Source: Brevundimonas subvibrioides ATCC 15264
GTDB taxonomy: Bacteria; Pseudomonadota; Alphaproteobacteria; Caulobacterales; Caulobacteraceae
Reading direction: 5' to 3'
Length of the DNA: 64,000 bases
Assembly (NCBI RefSeq): GCF_000144605.1
Contig: NC_014375.1
Coordinates: 2,046,001-2,110,000 of the forward strand
Under the pieces are notes generated by a model, which was given only the letters and a program-made list of their open reading frames with translations, was not told where the DNA came from and did no database searches. Positions 58,614-64,000 of the stretch are shown here, piece by piece. The translations under genes were made by a program, and so were the position numbers. The number at the start of each line of letters is the position of its first letter. The stretch's first letter is position 1.

Positions 58614-58629
58614 ATTGGAATGAACCAAT
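58614..58629. promoter_or_regulatory. Inverted repeat upstream of the LysR gene
   Basis: ATTGG-N6-CCAAT, between the divergent LysR and TonB receptor genes. LysR-type T-N11-A spacing makes it a likely autoregulatory site. Confidence 0.5.
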
Positions 58630-58644
58630 TCGATGGATGGTTAG

Positions 58645-59544
58645 ATGCGTTTCAAGGGCCTCGACCTGAACCTGCTCGCGGCGCTGGATGTGCTGCTGGA
58701 GTGCCGGAGCGTTTCCCGGGCAGCGGACATCCTGAACCTCAGCCAGCCGGCCGTCAGCGCGGCCCTGGGTCGCCTGCGGGTTTTCTTCGGCGACGACATC
58801 CTGACCACCCACGGCAAGCGGATGTACCCGACGCCCTATGCCGAAGCGCTTATGCCCCAGGTCCGGGAGTGTCTGCGCGGGGTCGAACTGATGATCTCCT
58901 CGTCAACCGTCTTCGATCCGGCGACCAGTCATCGGGTGTTCCGGCTCGTCGCCTCGGACTTCGTCATCGTGGCCGCCATCGTGCCCCTGGTGGCCCGGCT
59001 GGTCGACATCGCGCCCGACATCCGCCTGGAGATGGTCCTGCCCAATGAGCTGAGCGTCGAACAGGTGCTGCAGGGCAAGGCCGACCTGCTCATCACGCCG
59101 GAGGACTTCGCCTCGCCCGAGCTGGCCAGCGAACTGCTGTTCGAGGAGACCCACGTGGTGGCGGGATGGAGCGAGAACCCCCTGTTCCAGCGTCCCCTGA
59201 CCGAGGACGACCTTCTGGGGGCCGGACATGTCGCTGTCGCCATGGGCAACGCGCGCCTGTCGGTGTTCAGTGACAAGCATTTCGCCCTGCTGGGCAAGGA
59301 CCGCCGGGTGCAGGTCACGACGGCGTCCTTCACCACGGTCCCGTGGCTGCTCAAGGACACGATGCGGCTCGCCGTCATGCACGAGCGGCTGGCCCGGGCC
59401 ATGAGCGCCTATTTCCCCATCGCCTATGCTCCCCTGCCCTTCGAGGTGCCGGCGATGCGCCAGATGATGCAGTTCCACACCACCCGCCGCACCGATGTCG
59501 GGCTGGCCTGGCTGCGAAGCCAGCTGCGCGAGATCTCCGCCTGA
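58645..59544 (+). CDS. LysR-family regulator
   Basis: 299 residues: N-terminal winged HTH (LDLNLLAALDVLLECRSVSRAADILNLSQPAVS), then a periplasmic-binding-like effector domain (FRLVASDFVIVAAIVPLVARL; LPNELSVEQVLQGKADLLI). The sequence is of the NodD-like branch, often responding to aromatic inducers. It lies between the TonB receptor and the catabolic operon on opposite sides and probably regulates both. Confidence 0.9.
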   Translation: MRFKGLDLNLLAALDVLLECRSVSRAADILNLSQPAVSAALGRLRVFFGDDILTTHGKRMYPTPYAEALMPQVRECLRGVELMISSSTVFDPATSHRVFRLVASDFVIVAAIVPLVARLVDIAPDIRLEMVLPNELSVEQVLQGKADLLITPEDFASPELASELLFEETHVVAGWSENPLFQRPLTEDDLLGAGHVAVAMGNARLSVFSDKHFALLGKDRRVQVTTASFTTVPWLLKDTMRLAVMHERLARAMSAYFPIAYAPLPFEVPAMRQMMQFHTTRRTDVGLAWLRSQLREISA

Positions 59545-59565
59545 GCGTCGAGACCGGTCGGATCG

Positions 59566-59592
59566 GTTTGGTGGATGGATTTCTATCCAAAC
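59566..59592. promoter_or_regulatory. Inverted repeat upstream of the catabolic operon
   Basis: GTTTGG-N15-CCAAAC, with a GGAT/ATCC pair inside. About 80 bp before the monooxygenase start; LysR-site candidate. Confidence 0.5.
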
Positions 59593-59673
59593 AATCACAT
59601 TTACAGATGACGCCTCGCACCTATCGTCACCCCACACACGCTCTCGCCAGAAGAGCGACGCGAGGGACGGTCT

Positions 59674-60792
59674 GTGAAAGCTCTGAAAATCCTGGTGGTC
59701 GGCGGCGGCATCGGCGGCCTGACATCGGCCATCGCCCTGCGGCGCGAAGGCTTCGCCGTCGATGTCATCGAACGGGACCCGACCTGGTCGGTCTACGGCG
59801 TCGGCATCATCCAGCAGGGCAACGTCATCCGCGCGATGAAGGATCTGGGCATCCTCGATGACTATATCGGGGCCGGCTTCGGCTTCGATCACGTCGATGT
59901 CCACATCCCGACCGGACAGCGTGTGGCGCATATCCCGACGCCCAAGCTGGTCGAGGGCTATCCCTCCAACGTCGGCATCGGTCGCAAGGCGCTGCACAAG
60001 GTGCTGGGCGACCGGGCCAAGGCATCCGGCGCGGACATCCGGCTGGGCGTCACGATCGCCGACCTGACCGATGACGGCGCGGGCGTGGACGTCGTCTTCA
60101 GCGACGGGACGTCCGGCCGCTATGACGTCGTGATCGGCGCCGACGGGCTGTACTCGACCACACGGGCCCAGATCCTGCCCGACGCCCCCGGGCCGAAGTT
60201 CACGGGTCAGGGCGTGTGGCGCTACAATCTGGAGCGCACGCCCGGCGTGACCGACCTGTGCGCCTACGAAGGCCCGATCGGCATCGGTCTGGTGCCTCTG
60301 TCCGACAGCCTGATGTACATCTTCGTCACCTCGCCGGAGCCGGACAATCCGCGCTATCCGCACGACGCTCTCGCCAGCACCTTCCGCTCCAAGCTGGATC
60401 GCGCGATCTCGCCCGAGATCCTGGCGCTGAAGGAGCAGATCACGGTCGACGACGACGTCGTCTACAAGCCGCTGGAATGGATCTTCCTCGAAGGTGACTG
60501 GCACAGGGGCCGGGTCGTCCTGCTGGGCGACGCGGTCCACGCCACCACGCCTCACCTCGGACAGGGGGCCGGGATGGCGATCGAGGACTCGATCGTCCTG
60601 GCCCAGGAACTGGCGCGCGCGGACAGCCTGGAAGACGCCTTCACCGCCTATCGCACGCGCCGGTACGACCGCTGCAAATACATCGTCGAGGCCTCGCGCG
60701 CGATCTGCGAGGGCCAGATCGGTACCGGTCCGATCGTCGAGAACGCCAGGGCCACGCAGGAGATGTTCCGCGTCGTGGCCCAGCCCATCTGA
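59674..60792 (+). CDS. FAD-dependent aromatic monooxygenase
   Basis: 372 residues of the PHBH fold: N-terminal ILVVGGGIGGLTSAIALRR for FAD, the mid DG motif region (VVIGADGLYSTTR) and GDAVHATTPHLGQGAGMAIED near the end. Hydroxylates an aromatic or enol ring with NAD(P)H and O2. GTG 59674 follows GAGGGAC. First gene of the operon. Confidence 0.88.
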   Translation: MKALKILVVGGGIGGLTSAIALRREGFAVDVIERDPTWSVYGVGIIQQGNVIRAMKDLGILDDYIGAGFGFDHVDVHIPTGQRVAHIPTPKLVEGYPSNVGIGRKALHKVLGDRAKASGADIRLGVTIADLTDDGAGVDVVFSDGTSGRYDVVIGADGLYSTTRAQILPDAPGPKFTGQGVWRYNLERTPGVTDLCAYEGPIGIGLVPLSDSLMYIFVTSPEPDNPRYPHDALASTFRSKLDRAISPEILALKEQITVDDDVVYKPLEWIFLEGDWHRGRVVLLGDAVHATTPHLGQGAGMAIEDSIVLAQELARADSLEDAFTAYRTRRYDRCKYIVEASRAICEGQIGTGPIVENARATQEMFRVVAQPI

Positions 60793-60819
60793 TTACCCGA
60801 GTTCAAGGAAACCAACCCG

Positions 60820-61722
60820 ATGGCGAGAGTCAGCGATATTCGATACGTCGGCTACGGCGTCACCGACCTGGAGGCGGAGCGGCGGTTCTATGCCGACACC
60901 TGGGGCCTGCGCGAGGTCGGGGAAAAGGACGGCCTGATCCATTTCGCGGCCCAGGGCGACGACGAGCTCTATGTCGTCCGCTTGAGGGCTGCGGATCGCA
61001 AGCAGGTCGACATCATCGCCTTCGCCGCCGACACCCGCGAGGACGTGGATCAACTGCATCGCAATGTGGTCGAGGCGGGCTGCAAGGTCGTGTTCGCCCC
61101 GCGCGATCTCGACACCCTGGGCGGGGGCTACGGGTTCCGCTTCTTCAGCCCCGACGGGCTGCCGTTCGAGATCTCCAGCGACGTCGCCACGGGCGAGCAG
61201 CGGACCCTGGCCCGCTGGGAAGGCATTCCGCAGAAGATCAGCCACATCGTCCTGCATTCGCCCAAGCACAAGGAGGCCGCCGACTTCTTCACCGACGTGC
61301 TGGGCTTCCGGGTCTCGGACTGGCTCGGCGACTTCATGGGCTTTCTGCGGTGCAACGAGTGGCACCATCGGCTGGCCGTCCTGCCCGGCCCGCCCTGCCT
61401 GAACCACGTCGCCTATGACGTCGCCAGCGTGGACGACATGATGCGGGGCATCGCGCGCCTGAAGCAGCACGACATCGACATCAAATGGGGTCCCGGTCGC
61501 CATACGGCGGGCAATAACACCTTCAGCTATTTCGTGACGCCGGGCGGATTCGCGGTGGAATACACGTCCGAACTGGAGAAGGTCGACGACGACACCTGGG
61601 TCGCCCAGGTCCACGTCCCCACCCCCACGACGATGGATCAGTGGGGCATCGGCATCGGCGGTCCGCAGACCATGCCGCATCCGGAACCGGACGCCGGTCT
61701 GTTCCAGCCGGTCGGGGTCTGA
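60820..61722 (+). CDS. VOC-family extradiol-type dioxygenase
   Basis: 300 residues with two VOC modules, as in 2,3-dihydroxybiphenyl dioxygenase. Likely Fe(II) ligands are His142 (ISHIVLHS), His196 (LNHVAYDV) and Glu247 (GGFAVEYTSE) in the C-terminal module. ATG 60820 follows AAGGAAA. It would cleave the ring made by the monooxygenase. Confidence 0.88.
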   Translation: MARVSDIRYVGYGVTDLEAERRFYADTWGLREVGEKDGLIHFAAQGDDELYVVRLRAADRKQVDIIAFAADTREDVDQLHRNVVEAGCKVVFAPRDLDTLGGGYGFRFFSPDGLPFEISSDVATGEQRTLARWEGIPQKISHIVLHSPKHKEAADFFTDVLGFRVSDWLGDFMGFLRCNEWHHRLAVLPGPPCLNHVAYDVASVDDMMRGIARLKQHDIDIKWGPGRHTAGNNTFSYFVTPGGFAVEYTSELEKVDDDTWVAQVHVPTPTTMDQWGIGIGGPQTMPHPEPDAGLFQPVGV

Positions 61723-61725
61723 CGC

Positions 61726-62886
61726 GTGGCGCTGTTTGAATACTTCCCGAACTACGTCTGGAATCTGTCGGTCGCCATCGCGCTGGAGAGCGGTGGCCAG
61801 ATCGGCGAGATCGTCGACATGTGCCAGCCGCTGCTGGACGCCGCCGCCAAGGGCGAGGATGCGGGCACGCTCCGGTTCGCCGAGGAATGGACGAAGAAAG
61901 CCGACGTCCTGATCGGGCTGGCGGCCGAGGACGCGGCGCTGGGCCGCGAGTTTTCGGCCGGGACCAAGCTGGAGCGGGCGGCGCTGTATCTGCTGGTCGG
62001 CGAACGCATGCAGGGCCACGGCCATCCGGGCCGGGCCGAGACCTTCGCCAAGGCGCAGGATGCCTTCAAGCGGGCGATGGCGCTGGGCGACACCGGCGTC
62101 GAGCGGGTCGAGATCGCCTACGAGGGCACGACCTTCCCGGCCCTGTTCTGCCGCGCGCCGGGGGATGGGCCCAAACCCGTCGTCGTCTATTGCAACGGCC
62201 TGGATAGCTCCAAGGAGCTGCTCTACTGGTCGCACCTGCACACCGCCCTGGCGCGGCGGGGCATCTCGACCCTGCTGGTCGATCAGCCCGGAACCGGCGA
62301 GGCGCTGCGGCTGAAGAACCTGGCGGCCACGCCCCATTCGGAACGCTGGGCGACGCCGGCGCTGGAATGGCTGTCGAGCCAGCCCGACGTCGATGCCAGG
62401 CGTATCGGCATGACGGGTATCTCGCTGGGCGGCCACTATGCGCCGCGCGCCGTGGCCTTCGAGCCGCGCTTCGCCGCCGGCGCCGTCTGGGGGGCCAATC
62501 ACAACTGGGCCGAGGTGCAGCAGAAGCGGCTGCGTCGCGAGGGCGAAAACCCCGTCCCCCACTACTGGAGCCACGTCATGTGGGTCTTCGGGGCCTCCGA
62601 CATGGACGACTTCCACGAGAAGACGAAGGACATGACGCTGGACGGGGTGATGGAGAAGATCGCCGTGCCCTTCCTGGTGACCCACGGCGAGAAGGACCGC
62701 CAGATCGGTCTGGACTACGCCCATCAGAGCTTCGACCAGCTGACCAACAGCCCGAACCGCCAGCTGAGGATCTTCACCGCGCGCGAAGGCGGCGTCGAAC
62801 ATGTGGGGGCCGACAACATGTCATTCGGACGCGACTTCATCGCCGACTGGTTCGCCGACACCCTCGGCGGACGGACAAAGGCCTGA
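61726..62886 (+). CDS. Alpha/beta hydrolase (C-C bond hydrolase or esterase type)
   Basis: 386 residues. A helical N-terminal domain of about 130 residues precedes the alpha/beta fold: VVVYCNGLDSSKELL, nucleophile Ser233 in TGISLGGHYAP, later Asp in VTHGEKDRQI and His in GGVEHVGADN. The N-terminal cap plus fold fits the 2,6-dihydroxypseudooxynicotine hydrolase-like (DUF1100/FrsA) group. Follows ring cleavage, so it may split the meta-cleavage product. Confidence 0.85.
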   Translation: MALFEYFPNYVWNLSVAIALESGGQIGEIVDMCQPLLDAAAKGEDAGTLRFAEEWTKKADVLIGLAAEDAALGREFSAGTKLERAALYLLVGERMQGHGHPGRAETFAKAQDAFKRAMALGDTGVERVEIAYEGTTFPALFCRAPGDGPKPVVVYCNGLDSSKELLYWSHLHTALARRGISTLLVDQPGTGEALRLKNLAATPHSERWATPALEWLSSQPDVDARRIGMTGISLGGHYAPRAVAFEPRFAAGAVWGANHNWAEVQQKRLRREGENPVPHYWSHVMWVFGASDMDDFHEKTKDMTLDGVMEKIAVPFLVTHGEKDRQIGLDYAHQSFDQLTNSPNRQLRIFTAREGGVEHVGADNMSFGRDFIADWFADTLGGRTKA

Positions 62887-62888
62887 CC

Positions 62889-63377
62889 ATGACCGATCTG
62901 AAGAGCTACATCGCCCGCGAATCCACCATCGGCTCGATCATCAACCTCGCGATCGGATCGGCCTTCTATCTGGCCGTGTTCCGGGGCCAGACCGACCCGG
63001 CCGTCTGGGGGGCCAAGGGGCTGATCGTCGACTGCCTGCCGCAGGGCTTCATGGTCGGTCTGATGAGCATCATCCCGGCCATGCTGATCACCCGGAAGCG
63101 CGTCAACGCGGGCCTTCACATCCCGACGGACATGCCGGGCGGCTGGCTGCCGCGGAACGTGTTCGCACGGGGTGTCGTCGTCGCCCTGGCCACCATGGTC
63201 GGGCTTGTGGCGATCGCCGCCGGACTGGCGGCCGCGACCGGGGTCCAGAGCCTGCCGTTCTGGGCGGGCTTCGCGCTCAAGGCCCTGCCCGGCCTGATCG
63301 TGCCGTGGATCGTCATTCCGCCGGCGATCCGGGTCGCGCTAGCCCAGGCCCCGTCCACGCCCCTCGTCCGGACCTGA
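62889..63377 (+). CDS. Unknown four-helix membrane protein
   Basis: 162 residues with about four membrane segments (SIINLAIGSAFYLAVF; GFMVGLMSIIPAMLI; GVVVALATMVGLVAIAAGL; LKALPGLIVPWIVI). Two bp after the hydrolase gene. A small transporter or accessory role in the pathway is a guess. Confidence 0.72.
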   Translation: MTDLKSYIARESTIGSIINLAIGSAFYLAVFRGQTDPAVWGAKGLIVDCLPQGFMVGLMSIIPAMLITRKRVNAGLHIPTDMPGGWLPRNVFARGVVVALATMVGLVAIAAGLAAATGVQSLPFWAGFALKALPGLIVPWIVIPPAIRVALAQAPSTPLVRT

Positions 63378-63386
63378 GGACTGACC

Positions 63387-64000
63387 ATGCCCCGTCGCTT
63401 CGTCGATCTGTCGATCTTCCTGGACAACGATACCGTCGCCGACCCGCCCTTCATGCGGCCCAAGATCACCTTCCAGACGCATGCCGAGACGGTGGCGGAG
63501 GCCCAGACCTTCTTCCCCGGCGTGGCGGCCGAAGACTTCCCGGGCGGTCAGGGGTTCGCGGCGTCCGAGACGATGACGATCACGACCCACAACGGCACCC
63601 ATATGGACGCGCCGTGGCACTATCACCCCACGATGAACGGCGGCGAGCGCGCCATCACCATCGATGAAGTGCCGCTGGAGTGGTGCTTCCAGCCGGGCGT
63701 GAAGCTGGACTTCCGCCATCTGCCCGACGGCCATGTCGTCACCGCCGCCCAGGTCGAGGCCGAACTGGCCCGCATCGGCCACACCCTGAGTCCGCTCGAA
63801 ATCGTACTGGTCAACACGGCCGCGGGGGCTGCCCTGGGCACACCGGCCTTTCTCGGAAGCGGGATCGGCATGGGCTATGAGGCCACCATGTATCTGCTGG
63901 AGCGCGGCGTGAGGGTCACCGGGACCGACGCCTGGTCCTGGGACGCGCCCTTCAGCCATACGGCGCGGCGCGTCAGCGAAACCGGCGACACCTCCCTGAT
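63387..64000 (+). CDS. Cyclase/kynurenine-formamidase-like hydrolase (3' end outside window)
   Basis: PF04199-type metal hydrolase. N-terminal FVDLSIFLDNDTV and the signature HNGTHMDAPWHYHP (His68, His72, Asp74), plus VLVNTAAG and GTDAWSWDAPF. The end is outside the window. Likely opens a lactone or amide in the pathway. Confidence 0.87.
   Translation, partial: MPRRFVDLSIFLDNDTVADPPFMRPKITFQTHAETVAEAQTFFPGVAAEDFPGGQGFAASETMTITTHNGTHMDAPWHYHPTMNGGERAITIDEVPLEWCFQPGVKLDFRHLPDGHVVTAAQVEAELARIGHTLSPLEIVLVNTAAGAALGTPAFLGSGIGMGYEATMYLLERGVRVTGTDAWSWDAPFSHTARRVSETGDTSL

Overview
The window is GC-rich, densely packed chromosomal DNA from an alphaproteobacterium. The gene content points to Caulobacterales, probably a Brevundimonas-like organism: TonB receptors paired with polysaccharide enzymes, a complete ccoNOPQGHIS operon, an FnrL-type regulator, ALA synthase HemA, and Shemin-pathway/low-oxygen genes packed together. 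The genus is an inference from style and content, not a database result. No rRNA, tRNA, CRISPR array, transposase or integrase gene was found.

Layout. (1) 1-5575, minus strand: a catabolic operon of unknown substrate (iron-type alcohol dehydrogenase, SDR, triple NTF2-like protein, bicupin, amidohydrolase cut by the window edge). (2) 6123-15875: a secreted protein, an SLC13-type permease, a complete Mrp/Pha cation/proton antiporter operon with a fused A/B subunit, and a convergent CPA1 antiporter. (3) 15956-22909: a heme-copper oxidase locus (subunit II, fused subunit I/III, CtaG, HemJ/CopD-like protein, two DUF2231 proteins, sorbosone-dehydrogenase-like lipoprotein). Subunit II lacks the CuA cysteines and subunit I lacks the K-channel lysine, so it is better called a quinol-oxidase-like enzyme than a cytochrome c oxidase. 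(4) 23744-29297: a signalling or conflict-type island: a TIR-transmembrane-TPR protein, an unknown protein, a TPR/SLOG-like/degenerate-cyclase protein, a convergent CRP-family regulator and a divergent unknown protein. This is the best candidate for an undescribed system.

(5) 29669-42879: a galactan/galactose utilisation locus. A TonB receptor and a GH53 endo-galactanase handle the polymer, a Tat-exported GH2 enzyme trims galactosides, and an SSS symporter brings sugar in. An SDR dehydrogenase, an IlvD/Edd dehydratase, DgoK and DgoA then form the oxidative De Ley-Doudoroff route to pyruvate and glyceraldehyde-3-phosphate. An IclR regulator sits in the middle next to striking paired palindromes. 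(6) 43178-56154: a microaerobic regulon: FnrL, HemN, OmpW, a PNPOx-like protein, HemA, a small membrane protein and ccoNOPQGHIS, with three FNR boxes. (7) 56233-64000: a second catabolic locus with a TonB receptor, LysR regulator, FAD monooxygenase, extradiol-type dioxygenase, alpha/beta hydrolase, membrane protein and a cyclase-family hydrolase running off the window; it looks like uptake and ring cleavage of an aromatic or polyketide-like compound.

Adjacent genes frequently overlap by ATGA or GTGA, which was used to settle many starts. Long open frames antisense to real genes are common here because of the high GC content and were left out.
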